From Piper betle (taxonomy: Eukaryota; Streptophyta; Magnoliopsida; Piperales; Piperaceae), in the NCBI GenBank assembly GCA_033002965.1, contig JAURVB010008667.1, positions 1-64,000 on the forward strand: a stretch of 64,000 bases of DNA, read 5' to 3'. The notes beneath the pieces are model-generated. The model was not told the DNA's origin. It searched no databases and saw nothing but the letters and a program-made list of their open reading frames with translations. Position numbers and translations under genes: made by a program. The stretch's first letter is position 1. The number at the start of each line of letters is the position of its first letter. This document shows positions 27,025-39,446 of this stretch, in pieces.

Positions 27025-28195
27025 TGCATCCCATGCAGATGGACACCATACTACACTTCCCTATGGAGCAACCTCTAGTAGTGTAAGAAGTTGGTAATTT
27101 GTCTCAACTTCAAAAAAACTAAGCCTCCCTAGTTGAAAATAATGCTAATTATCAAACTGCACCGCCTCAAGAAGTCCAACCAGCTCCTTTGGCTATCTAT
27201 GATGAAATGTCTCAATATATTTGCCCTTTCAATCTACCTTGTTGACATTCCCTTCACCCTAGGGAATCCGGACACCAAGTCCATTGAGATCGAGCTTTAT
27301 GGTCTTAAAGGTGTAGGTAGTGACTGCAACAACCCAACATCTAACCTTTTTCTCCACCTTATCCTGCTGACCCACCAAACAAGATCTAACAAAAACTTCA
27401 TTATTAGTCTCCGTGAAAGTCGTGTGTAGCCTGACGCGGGTCTGCATCAGCACTGGCATGATCTTCATGACGTCGTCCTTGAGCACCGAGACCTAGGAGG
27501 CTCTCCATGATCTAGTGCTCCTTCACTAGCAGCGAGTGGAGGTAGATGTGCTCCAAAGACCGGATCTTTCGCTCCTTCACCAGACAACCAAGCTTGGTAA
27601 CAGGCACTCACTTCTCCTGCTCCTTGCACCACCCGCCGCGACGTTCACCATGCCGGTCCTCGCGCCAATCTCCGCACCTGCCTTGGCTGTAGCCCTGCAG
27701 TCAAAACCGCCGCAGTCACCTCCGCCCAGGTATCAAACGCCTGCCACATTGCCCCCTACAGCCTGTCATTCTATAGGTCGAGGGAGACGAAGGAGTACGT
27801 GAGACTAGTCTTGGAAGGCGGCCACTTGGGCATCCCCGGTAAGTAGGCAAAGTCCAAAGAACCGCCTCTTTGTCTGTCAGAGATATTTCTTCTTTCTTCG
27901 ACAATGCACCATAGCCACTAGTTGTAGAATACCACCCACAGCTCTGTTTGGAAAGCAGCCCACGATTCTGTCTAAAGCATCCATCACCACTCCAAAGAGT
28001 TGTCCAAAATCCAGCTTGGTACCTACAAGCGGTTGATGTAGTTGCTCCTATCCTCAATCTGCATCCTTCGCCATTAATAATTTGTTCCATCAAATTTCTC
28101 AATATTCCCTGTCTTAAAAGTGTCTGCCATGACTCCACTCAAATCAAGATTCGATTGAATGAAAATTCCCACCGACAGGGCTAATTGTTGAGAAA

Positions 28196-28672
28196 AATCC
28201 TCAAAATTGGAAATCAACAACAGCGAACACAAGATGAGAAAATAATGCCCGAGAAATAAAATAAAATAAAACCAAAAAAGTAGAGATTTAATGTAGAAAA
28301 CTCTTTTTCTTTGAAAGTCAAAAACTACGGGACCACAAAGAACAATCTACTACTTCAACCAAAGAGATTATAGTCATCAAACATATGAAGATGTACAAAA
28401 AAATTACTTTCCCAACCCTTACAATTGAGATCCCCAAGATTTATCTTCTCTATTCTTATCTCTATGCCCCTTTCTATTTTATCTCTCGCATTTTATTTTC
28501 TCATGTCTTAGCCTACTTTAGAATAAAGCAGAGCCTATACTTATAGAGATAAAACGAGATAGTTTATATTTACATAAAAAAAACATCCATTTCTGTTTAT
28601 ATTTCGAAATCCTTTAGTATTTTGAGTGTAATAATTAACTACATATCATTAATATAATTATATATATTAACA
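28196..28672 (-). repeat. 5' LTR of the defective Copia-family element
   Basis: The repeat begins TGTTGAGAAAAATCC and ends ATTAACA on the plus strand. It is about 50 bp shorter than its partner LTR because of an internal deletion. Confidence 0.75.
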
Positions 28673-31600
28673 ACATCTTCATGGCAGATACATGCAGGTC
28701 TCCTCTAGCATATTGTGTAGGCAAGGCAAGTATTGATAAAATACATGATCCACCGAGCTCCATAATTAGAACGACTCTCTTAGCCAGATTCCTCCATAGT
28801 GAAAGAATGCAAAAACTAGGAAGGCTGAAAAGTTATCAATACTAAGAATTCAATAGACAACAAAACTCTCACAAAGGTTGCTCCTAGTACGGATGCCTAT
28901 TTCACATCATAAAAGTACAAGACAGAGTTAACCGGAAAAAATGATCATATCTTGTCCAATCGATCAACAAAATCATCAACTTCTTGCTGCAAGGCAACAA
29001 TTTCTTCTGGTGCTGGCGAACTCTACCTCAATATCTGCGGCTGTCATTTTTTCTCGTAGCAATCAATCACGATCAAGTGTTTTGCCATTAATTTATCTTG
29101 AGCCTCCTCTCCTTTGAAACCAATGCATTTACAATCAGCTGTTAACACAACTACAAACAAAAACAGAAGAGTATTGGTCATTTAAACATCTGGTAGAATA
29201 CGAGGTGCAGATGAACAAGTATAGCAGATATGGCCACTGTCATCGACCGCACAACAATATCTCAAGTCAATTAATAATTGAACTACCATGAGTATCATTG
29301 GTGATTCTTAAACATTTCTTTAAGTGTTTCCCCCCAAACACATAATTGAAGCCAAGGTTTGTTATGTTGGATATTGGTATTGTGTTGGTCATTCTTCTTA
29401 AAAACAATTTGGAGAAATTTTGGAGATTTTTGAAATTAACTAATGTAAATAAATTTAGATTATAAACATTTAACATATATAGATAAAATCATTTTAAGAA
29501 TATTACTCACGTTAGTTAAATATATTATAAGTCATCATTTTAAACCCCCATCATACTAGTTTAATAACCAATTTAAATCACCAACTAATTCATTCTAATT
29601 AACAAATATATATATATATATATTAAATAATTCATATTAATAATTAAATAAAAAGTAATAATCAAGTCAATCAAATTTTTGTAACAATCAACATAAAATG
29701 CTAGGTACTTAACATTTAAAAACTATAAAAATTAAAAAAAATATATATATATATATATATATATTAATAATTCGTAATAATTATTAAATACAAATTACTA
29801 ATCATGACAATCAAATTTTATAACAATCAATATAAAATACTAGGTACTTAACATTTAAAGAATATAAAGTATTAACAGTATATACAAAACATTAACATTT
29901 AAAAATATAAAAAAATTAACTATATATCCAAAACTTGGTCAACTTTTCATATTACTAAGCCATTAATAAATAATCATTAAGTCAATCACACTAATTTAAA
30001 GTGTGATTGCCTTCACAGTCAAATTGTCAATAACAACTTCATCAAACCGGCAACCAAATGAGAAATTGAGGAAACACTTTCCTTCTGATTCAAACAGGAA
30101 GCCTTGAAGAGGTAAACTATATCCAATTGTAAAGGATGTTTTCCAACCACCAAAGATGGGAAAACGCGGTTCAACTTAGAGAGTAGTGTTGCTCTACTGC
30201 CACACTGATGATAAAAGAGAAATCAAGTTTTCTTCTAAAAGGAAGCACGAGAACTAGTGTGACAAGATAAAGAAAGGTTTTCTTAAGGATAATACCAATC
30301 TGAAAACTTTACTACTTAGCATGATAAGACAGTTCATGAATCATGATTTCCATTTTACTTATTTGTATGAGATCAAGATTTGAACCACATTTAAAGTAAT
30401 AACAGTAATTTTTGGATCACAGCACTGACTCCACATCAGCATGTATAAAACCTAACCTAGAAAATCTACTTTTAGTACGAGCACCTCCATGGACAAGGGT
30501 GTAATGTTCTACAACTTTCACACTGCCCCAGTGGGAAACTTCTACCTCTCGTAATAACTCCCGAGCTACAGCAAATGGCTGATTGTTTTCGTAGTGCACG
30601 ACTACGGGGTATACGAAAAGGATTTAACATTCTCATAAGGACCATATCTGATCTCTGAGTCAACATGCTTGCTGTTTTGCAGTTTAGTATATGACCCAAC
30701 CCTTTGACTAGGCAACTTAAAGTAAGAGACTGGGCCAGAACTTCATATGGAGAAAGATACACGGCATTGTCCTGAAACAAGACAAGCTGATCATCGGCCT
30801 GGCTAATTTCTTCTGAAAATGGTTCGAGTAAATGTGTATACACTGATGGGACTTCCAGAGTAAATAATTCTCCTTGCTTCAGTTCGTTAGGAAAGGATAC
30901 AGGCTAGAAAGTCAAACTAGGTGGCCTTGCTTCTGGTTGAACACTAACAACAGGAAGACTAATAACCGGACCTTTCGACCGTCGTTTCCCTTCATCAAAT
31001 GAGGCAGATAAATATGCCAAATGTTTGTTCCGAAAGTCAGGTGTCGCCAAAAGAAACTCTAAAGCATTGGAAGGTCCCTTATTTTCCACCTGAACAAAAA
31101 GAGAAATTCATAAACTAAGAAATGAATAGAAAAAATAAAGGAAATCAACCATGTCAAAAAATGTAAGTTATTGTGTATCGTTTGTCAGTTCATCTTCTCT
31201 AGTCTACTTAAACATATCACTTTATTTAAAAATCCATAGTCTGAAAGAAATATAAAAGAACCAAAATAACAAACCAATCTAATATATCCTCGCAAATCCA
31301 CATACAATTCCATCTTGAAGTAGTCATCATTGAGACCATTTCCCCACCATGTGATTGATGACATGCTTTTGAGCAAGAAAGTGACCCCATTTATAACCAA
31401 AACCATATTAAAAAATCACCACTTCCAATCTGAATGGAGCAGCTTTTCAGGGTTTTTTTTTTCCGGTATCCATATTCCAGGGTACCTATAATCATTGATC
31501 AAATGCGTCAATTAAGTATCGTTGGTTCTATCTCCGGGCCATACCCACTTAACAAGTATTAAACCATACAACTTCAGCAGAAAGTAAACCTCAATAGTCA

Positions 31601-31984
31601 ATACATTATTGTATCAGATAAAGCACATCATTGTTTTATTATCAATTTTCTTACTCGATTGGCCTCGAATATTATATATCTGAAACAAACAAACTGCGCA
31701 ACTTAGAAAACAATGATTCTTGTATAAGTCATAGGCCTAAAAAGAGTAGTTTAATGCACGAGAATTACAAAGTTAGATTTAAAAGGTAAATAACAAAGCT
31801 AAAGGTCGCAAGAACGCAACACGTGCTCCATAAATATTTCTACGTTTCTAAAAGATTGTATACAAGACCCGCAAGAGTGATAGAGCACGAAGGTAGAATA
31901 TATCAATGGGCAATGCAAATAACTACAGGATAGCCAGAGGCATATGTAGGGTTGCCAATTGAGTAAGCCACCTTGTGAGCATTT

Positions 31985-32640
31985 AACGTTCGGCTCGGCT
32001 TGACTCGACTCGAAACTCGACATTTAAATATTCGACTCGAACTCGAATCTTACGAGCCAAGCTTGAGCAAGGTCGTGTTCGACTCGACTCGACTCGGTTA
32101 TAACTCGAAATCGACTCGATAAAATAATATAACAATATAGTCTTTATATTATATTATATTATATTATATTATATTATATTATATTATATTATATTATATT
32201 ATATTTTATATATATATATATGCAATATAATAACAAAGAAGCAAAATAGTTGAGATGGTAAGTATTCACCTTGATGACTTCAAGGTTGTAGGTTCAAACC
32301 ACATTAGCCTCATTTTTTTAAATACAAAGCGAATTCTCGGTGAATAGTTCATAGTTCCCATTCTGTGATTGGGAATCCGCTTTTGAATAGAAAAAAGTTG
32401 AATCCGCTTTTTTGAATAGAAAAAAGTTGGTTTCTGGTTTTTTAAAAATTAAGTAGTTTAAGTATATTCGAATTCGAGTCGAGCTCGAACACATAAAAGA
32501 TATTCGAGTCGAACTCGAGCATGTGATGTCCGAAACTCGTTCGATCTCGAGTCGAGTTCGAACGAGTTTCGAATTATTCGAGCCGAGTTCGAACACATGT
32601 TGAGATCGACTCGTTCGTTCAATTAACACCCTTAGGCACA
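31985..32640. repeat. Non-autonomous element in a ribophorin I intron
   Basis: Both ends are dense in GACTCGACTCGA and GAGTTCGAACGAG motifs in opposite orientation; the right end reads GGGTGTTAATTGAACGAAC in reverse. This suggests terminal inverted repeats of about 100 bp or more. The middle contains an ATATT microsatellite and, at 32250-32310, a short tRNA-like stretch with a GGTTCAAACC box that might be a SINE fragment. No coding capacity is seen. Confidence 0.45.
32144..32205. repeat. ATATT pentanucleotide microsatellite
   Basis: This is about 12 uninterrupted units of ATATT followed by a short TA run. It lies inside the intronic element. Confidence 0.95.
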
Positions 32641-33352
32641 TGCACCAATTAGCGCCAATATTCAACGTCGTCCTAGAACACGTCAGCATAAGCAACCACA
32701 ACGCAGAAGCATATGTAGATCTAAATCATCTAATCTTTTACAAAACAATAACAAGGCCCCGATTTTTTCCTCGCTGCAGAATAAGGAACGACTCTTGAAG
32801 AGCTAACTACGTTTTATGGGTGATTATTCTTTAATAAGGATAATAAGCAGATAACTCAAGAAAATGAACCCCACCTTGATCTTCGACGATACCCGTACGA
32901 TATGGTAGCTCAAATCAATCTGCGAAAGATTAAAAAACAGCATAAGCCAGTAATAACTAATAACCAAATACAACATAGCAATCAGCAACAGAGCCCGCAA
33001 AAGCGCCGAATTTCAAAAGCAATTCTGTACACATCCAGCTGAACAGAACCGATCCCACCAGACACTGGATAAACGGACTACATCAAATGGGAGTCCAAAA
33101 ATTACAAAATCCGAGTCTAATCATCCAAAAGATAGGATATTTTCCGCAGAAAACAAAACAGAACAACAAAAAAAAACTCCAACAGGAAAATTCAAGCGAG
33201 TTAAAACTCGTCAAATTTCTATATTTTCGAGACTAAAATAGATATCATAAAAAACAACATCCAAGGATATCTGATGCTGAAATCAAGCAAAAAAAACAAT
33301 GGTAAAGCACAATTGGGGGATCGAAACTTACACGTTGATAGGCCTTGGTGAT

Positions 33353-33880
33353 TGTTGAGAAAAATTTTCAAAAGTTGAGATCAACAACCGCAAGCACAAG
33401 ATATGAGAAAATAATATCTGAGAAATAAGATAAAACAAAACTATAAAATTAAAGATTTAACATAGAAAACTCTCTTATTGAAAGTTAAAAATTATGGGAC
33501 AACAACGAATAATTCACTATTTCAACCAAAAATTATAGTTATCAAATAGACAGAGATGCACAATAAAATTATTAACCCAACTTATATTATTGAGATAACA
33601 AGATTTTTTTCTTTCAATACTATGTACAAGAGATTAAACTAGTGAATAATATTGATTTCCCTGTATTCTCCATTTTTTCTCTTTGTCTACTCACATCATG
33701 TCTTCTTTAAGGCCAATGCGGCTATATTTATAGAGAAGTTTTGAGACTCTTTATCTTCCATAGAAGAATAAATAGTCATTTCTGTTAATATTTCGAGCTC
33801 TGTTAGTATTTTGAGATTCCTTTATTATTTCAAGTATGATAATAGACTACATATTATTAATATAATTACAATTATTAACA
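33353..33880 (-). repeat. Copia 3' LTR
   Basis: The LTR is 528 bp, begins TGTTGAG and ends ATTAACA on the plus strand. On the element strand a purine-rich AAGTAGGAGAT precedes it. Confidence 0.8.
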
Positions 33881-33959
33881 ATCTCCTACTTGGAGTCTAA
33901 TTAGAATACACCAGTAATGATTCTTCCTCCACTTATTCGTTGCATAAGTCCTTCACCTG

Positions 33960-35453
33960 TATATTAGTGCAAGTTCACCAAAGTTGAGTAAAAACTCAAC
34001 TTTTGTCCCTCCACTGGTTTAGTCAATATATCTGCTAGATTCTTTTTACCATCTATCTTCACCACTTTAATTTATCTTCTTTTAACAAAGATCTGATAAA
34101 ATGATACCTTAACAGAACAAAGATCTGATAAAATGATACCTTAACCGAATATATTTGGTCCTAGAATGAAATGCTGAGTTCTTGACCAATTGGATTGCAC
34201 TTTGACTATCACTGGACAACCTGCAATCAACCCCATTTAAACCTAACTCATTCATTAAAATTTTCATCCAAATATACTCCTTGCTAGCTTCTGTTGCAAC
34301 CATATATTCAGCCTAAGTTGAAGATAGAGCAACCATCTTTTGCAATTTGAAAACTCAGCTCATCGCGATCCAACAACTGTAAAGATATATCTAGATGTAC
34401 TCTTGCCATTGTTTTTATTTCTAATATGATTAGAGTCTACATAACCTTGCACATCAATATTATCACCCCCAGAATACAAACAAAAATTAGAAGTTCCTTT
34501 CAAGTATCGAAAAATCCATTTCACTACCTTCTAGTGTTCTTTTCCAGGGATTCTGGGTTCTTCATGAATCTGCTTACTACTCCCACTGAATGTGTAATAT
34601 CTGGTCTTCTATTCACCATAGCATACATAAGACTTCCAATAGCTGAAACATAAGGCACCATTTTCATGGGAGCTTTATCTTCCTTACTCTTAGCACCTTG
34701 TTCTTTTGACAATTAGAAATTACTATCCAAAGTAGTAGTCACTGGCTTAGATTCATTCGTGTTGAATCTCTCAAGAACCTTCTCCACATACCCTTCTTGA
34801 GATAACCACAACTTCTTGCTCTTCTTGTTTTAGGTAATTTGCATCTGAAGAAGCTGTTTTGCTTCATCCAACTTCTTCATTAAAAAACTCTTGGCTAACC
34901 TCATTTTGATATTAACAATTTTCTCCATACAAGTCCCTGTAATAAGCATTTCATCTACATACAAAATTAAAATAATATAATTGCCATCATTAAACTTTTG
35001 TAGATATACAAAGTAGTCCGAATTGCTCCTAGCAAATCCATTATCTAACATAAACTTGTCAAATTTCAAATACTACTGTCTTTGTACTTGTTTGAATCTA
35101 TATAGACTCCTCTTTAATTTTCACACTATATTTTCTTTACTTTTGACTTCAAATCACTTTGGTTGTTTTATATAGATCTACTCCTCCAAATCACTATGAA
35201 GGAAAACTGTATTTACGTTAAGCCATTCTAAATGCAATCCCTTTATATCCACAATACTCAAAATAATTTTAATTGAAGTCATTTTTACAACAGGTACAAA
35301 TATATCATGAAAATTAATTCCTTTTCTTTGACCAAAACCTTTTACCACAAGTCTTGCCTGATACCTTTGTACACCATAGGTTTCAGACTTACCAAATAGA
35401 TCCACTTGTTTTTTAAAACCTTCCTTTTTGGTTGAAACTTCACTAACTCTCAT
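33960..35453 (-). pseudogene. Copia reverse transcriptase and RNase H remnants
   Basis: Reverse transcriptase pieces lie at 35178-35453, 34830-35069 and 34524-34712, and RNase H lies at 34109-34303 with a tail to about 33960. Catalytic positions are damaged: the first reverse transcriptase aspartate is replaced by Asn in the NVNTVFLHSDLEE segment, and the Asp-Asp pair reads Asp-Glu in YVDEMLITG. Each piece is in a different frame. A 29-bp tandem duplication is seen at about 34086-34145. Confidence 0.75.
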
Positions 35454-36394
35454 GTATGATTCTTTTCCAATAATGACATCTCATCTTTCATGGTCTACTC
35501 TCACTTAAGATGAGATTTGTCACTCATGGCTTCATCATAGGACTCTGGTTTTCCTGCATCAGTATACAAAACATATTGTACAATTAAATTTAACTTTTGA
35601 ATAGGCATCCTGACCCTTGTGTTCCTCCTTGGTTCTGCACCATGATTGTCTCTTGTGGTGGCTCTAAGTCATTAATTTCAACTTGTGCATCAGACTATTT
35701 AGAATCTAATTTATCACCATTTGGTTGATTAGCTTGTGACTCACCTTCTTGTTTGGTATTCTTAGTAGATAATTGTTCCTCGTCACTTGGAACAAATCCT
35801 TAATTTTTAGCACTTGGTATCTCTTCATATGTCTCATCAAGCTCCATATACTCTTTTTCTTTCAACTCCTCACTCTTTTCTTTCTTCTTATCTTTGTACA
35901 TGCACTCTTCATTAAATACAACATCCCAACTTCGAAACACCTTGTTCTCGAAATCCCACATCTGGTAACCATACTCGTCACCCCCATATACAAGAAATAC
36001 GCATTTGAGGAATTTTGAATCAAGCTTCTTTTTGATTCCCTGTCAATATGTGCCCATGCAATACAACCAAATACCTTAAGAAAAAAGTAGCCAATTTTCT
36101 TACCAGACCATACATCTTTCGGTATTTTTCCATCTAAGATGCTTGATGGACTTTAGTTGATTAGATAGACAGCTGTATCCATAGTGGCACCCCAAAGATA
36201 ATAAGGGAGTCCAGCATGGACCCTCATACTTCTCGCTCGCTTTAGGATGGTCCTATTCATTCTCTTAGCCATCCCATTCTATTATGATGTCCTTGTCACT
36301 GTCTTGATCTTTTTAATTCCCCACTTTTCACAATAGGAGTCAAACTCCTTATTGCAATATTCTTCGCCATTATCCAACAGAAGACATTTCAATC

Positions 36395-37674
36395 TTAAAC
36401 CTGTTTCATTATCAACTCCGGCTTTCCATATCTCAAAAATGCTAAAGACTTCTGATTTTTCTTAATAGTGTAAATCCATGTCTTTCTACTAAAATCACCA
36501 ATGAAGGTAACAAAATAAAAATTACCTCCAAAAGATTTACCATGGGTTGGCCCCCAAACATCTGTATGAACCAACTTTAACCTTTTGGATTTCATCTCTC
36601 GCCCATCCTTTGTAAATATGACCCGTTTCTATTTACCTAAAACACAGTCTTCACAAAAACCAAAGTTAGAATCAATTATACCTGTCAAAACCTTCTTGGA
36701 ATGTAAGATCCTCATCCCACTCTTACTCAAGTGACCAAACCTTTTATGCCATAATATTGTTATGTTATTCTTTTCAGCGGCCAAAGTAACAAACGGATCT
36801 ACCTTGGTAGACAATGGGTAAAGGGTGCCCACCACTTTTCCCTTGATCACTACCAATGCTCCCTTGCTGATCTTCCATTGATTATTTTCGAATGTGATCT
36901 TATAGCCCTCTTGGTCTAGCTTGTTAACAAATATAAGATTCTTCTTTAATTTAGGTATATACCTGACCTCCTTGAAAATAAGTTTACTTTTATCATATAT
37001 CTTCAAATGAATTTCTCCCTGGCCTTTAATTTTACACTTCTGACCATTGCCAATTATTATATATCCAAATTCACTCTTGACAAAATCAAAAAAACCATTA
37101 TTTGTGAGAAGTACAATGAAATGAAGCAGCTGAATCAATATACCATATATCTATATTGTAATCATCATGAACAAATAAACAAAATTTCTCTTTATAACCA
37201 TCAACAACATTAGTTACATTCTTGACTTGCTCGGGACAATCTTTTTGTACATGTCCTTCCTTGTCACAAATCAAATAAGTAGGCTTACCTTTGAATTTTC
37301 GTCTGGATTTAGAGTGCCCTTGGTTCTTAAGACTTCTACTTTGACCTCTTCCTCTTTCTTTGCCCTTGCTTTTGTCCACCGACAAAGCTATGCCCGAGAT
37401 GGATAGTGTGCTATCTACCATGCTCCTCTTCATCATCTCGTGATTTAAGATTATACCTAGCACTTTATCAAACTTCTTTTGATGCATTATTAATAGATGT
37501 AATGATCATATCCCAACTCTCCGACAAAAAACACATGAACATTAAAGATTGAATATCTTCACTAAAAGTCATCTCTACAAATTTAAGTTGTGCCCAAATT
37601 TTATTGAAATCATTCAAATGATTAGCAATAGATTTACCTTCAGGCATCCTTAAATAGACGATTTTTCTTAACAA
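36395..37674 (-). pseudogene. Copia gag, protease and integrase remnants
   Basis: The pieces at 37468-37674 and 37098-37487 carry gag with a zinc knuckle whose first cysteine is replaced by Tyr (YLICDKEGH), then a protease motif, DSAASFH. The piece at 36629-37138 carries the GAG-pre-integrase motif LWHKRFGHLSKSGM. The piece at 36395-36595 carries the integrase start, with a HTDVWGP segment and an FIGDFSRKTW segment. The pieces are separated by frameshifts and stops. Confidence 0.8.
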
Positions 37675-38032
37675 ATATAACTTGTTAGAGGTTGATGATT
37701 TTCACAAACACCATCTAATGCCTCAATTAACCCTTTGACAGTTGTCTATTTATAGACATTAAACACCATTGGCTATGTTAAACACAATTGAACGATAGTT
37801 AAGACTCGCCTATCCAACAAGGCCTACTCTTCGGCAGACATCGCTTCTGGCTTGGTACCTACAAGCAGTTGATGTAGTTGTTTCTCATATAGATGATCCT
37901 CAATCTACATCCTCCACCATTGATAATTTGTTCCATCAAATTTTTTAATTTTCCTAGTCTTGAAAGTGTCCGTCATGACTCCCACTCAAATCAAGATCCG
38001 ATTGTATGAAAGCTCCCACAGACGGCGCCAAT

Positions 38033-39446
38033 TGTTAAAAAAATTCCTCAAAAGTTAGAGATCAATAACAGCAGACACAAGATATGGGAAAATAATTGTT
38101 CGTCCAAATTTTTCACCGCACCCCTCGGCTCAATCATGACGGTTAACCCAGCCAGTCGTGGTTGAACCCGTGGTTATGCCTAATTTAATAGAAATGAGAT
38201 ACGTGAGATTTATTCGGAAGGAGGGAAAGGGGTCCACGAGATTGAAGAAGACGAAGTGGAGGAAGACGAAGTCATTGCTGCCATTGAAGAAGACGAAGTG
38301 GAGGAAGACGAAGTCATTGCTGCCATTGAAGAAGACGAAGTGGAGGAAGACGAAGTTGTTGCTACTTGCTATAAAGGAGGACGCCTGTTGCTGCTACAGG
38401 GGGGATCTGGCTGCAATGGAGGCTAGAAGAAAGAGATGCCATGCATTACTACTTAAAGAAGGAGCCACTTGAAGAAGTAGAAGACTCTGTCTTGTTACTG
38501 GAGACCTTGCCTTGCTGTTGCTGAATTGAAGAAGGAGTTGCTGAAATACACCCTGCTGCAACTAAGGACGCCATTGAAGGAGACGCCACCCTTGCTGCTG
38601 CTGATTGGAGAGAACGCTGCTCCAGCATGCTTTTGATGAGGACGCTGCATTTGAAGATGAAGGTTTGCTGCAATTGAAGGAGACGCCTTGGAGGAGTTAG
38701 TGCAATCCAGAGGAGGAAGACAATCTTTCCCTGCTGAAGTTGAAGCAGCATTGCAGTTACAATTTTCATGCATTCAAGCATGATATGTTTATGGAAATGA
38801 ATAATTAGGATTGGAAATGGCCATCCCACCGAGTGCATAAGAATTGTCTAAGTGTTATTGGATACTTGTGACTCTTTAGTCTCATCCCGCTGTCTCTTTG
38901 CGCGGCAAGGGCGCCTCGGTCCCACTGAACCCTTCCAACCCGACGCGGGAACACTCTAACCCGCACCAGCGGACGAACCCGCGCCCGAACAATAATATAT
39001 GAGAAATAAAATAAAACAAAACCACAAAAATAGATATTTAAAATGAAAAACCCTTCTTCTATTGAGAGTCAAAAATTGCGTGACAACAACAAACAATTCA
39101 CTACTTCAACTAAATATTACAATCATCAAACATATAGAGATGTACAAGAAGATTACTCACCCAACCTATACTATTGAGAATACAAGATTTCTTTCTCTAA
39201 ATACTCTGTATAAGATTAAACTAATGAATAATATTGATCCCTCTTCTTATCTCTATATTCTTTATTTCTCTCTTTGTCTACTCACATCCTGTTTTGTCTT
39301 AGAATTAGAATGAGGAAAATAAAGTTATATTTATAGAGAAGCTTTAAAACTTTTCATCTTCTATGGAATAACAAACAGTCACTTCTGTTAGTATTCCGAG
39401 TGTGACATTAGGCTATATATCATTAATATAATTATAAATATTAACA
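38033..39446 (-). repeat. Copia 5' LTR, interrupted
   Basis: The LTR halves at 38033-38096 and 38997-39446 (the other copy of ATAAT being target duplication) match the partner LTR at 33353-33880. The middle is the nested solo LTR. Confidence 0.8.
38097..38991. mobile_element. Nested solo LTR (895 bp)
   Basis: The insert starts TGTTCGTCC, ends GCCCGAACA and is flanked by the perfect 5-bp repeat ATAAT at 38092-38096 and 38992-38996. The termini form a TGTTCG/CGAACA inverted repeat. There is no internal polyprotein, so a solo LTR is the simplest reading. It contains about three copies of a 42-bp repeat (38240-38365) rich in GAAGAAGACGAAG. Confidence 0.8.

Larger units (their letters stand above)
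21879..28672 (-). mobile_element. Defective Copia-family element, minus orientation
   Basis: LTRs lie at 21879-22406 (528 bp) and 28196-28672 (477 bp). They are clearly related to the LTRs of the Copia element at 33353-39446. Inside, stretches at 22407-22520, 26440-26680 and 27990-28195 match the corresponding internal parts of that element, including the gag-side end next to the LTR. Most of gag-pol is gone. A solo LTR (22811-25745) and a Gypsy integrase fragment (26716-27024) occupy the interior. The primer-binding site is eroded and no matching target duplication is visible (ATGTT on the left, ACATC on the right). Confidence 0.7.
33353..39446 (-). mobile_element. Ty1/Copia element inserted in ribophorin I exon 1
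   Basis: The element is in minus orientation, with a 3' LTR at 33353-33880 (528 bp) and a 5' LTR at 38033-39446 that is interrupted by an 895-bp insertion. Next to the 5' LTR is a primer-binding-like sequence, TGGCGCCGTCTGTGGGAG, around 38014-38032. A candidate target duplication of 5 bp is GTGAT (33348-33352) against TTGAT (39447-39451), one mismatch. Internal domains follow the Copia order: gag, protease, integrase, reverse transcriptase, RNase H. All are broken by stops and frameshifts, so the copy is inactive. The insertion splits the signal-peptide exon of ribophorin I. Confidence 0.85.

Noticed and set aside
38158..38472. 104-residue Lys-rich open frame with repeats
   Set aside because: It is the translated 42-bp tandem repeat inside the nested solo LTR.
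33353..39446. Intact, potentially active retrotransposon
   Set aside because: Stops, frameshifts and changed catalytic positions occur in protease-to-RNase H regions, and one LTR is interrupted.
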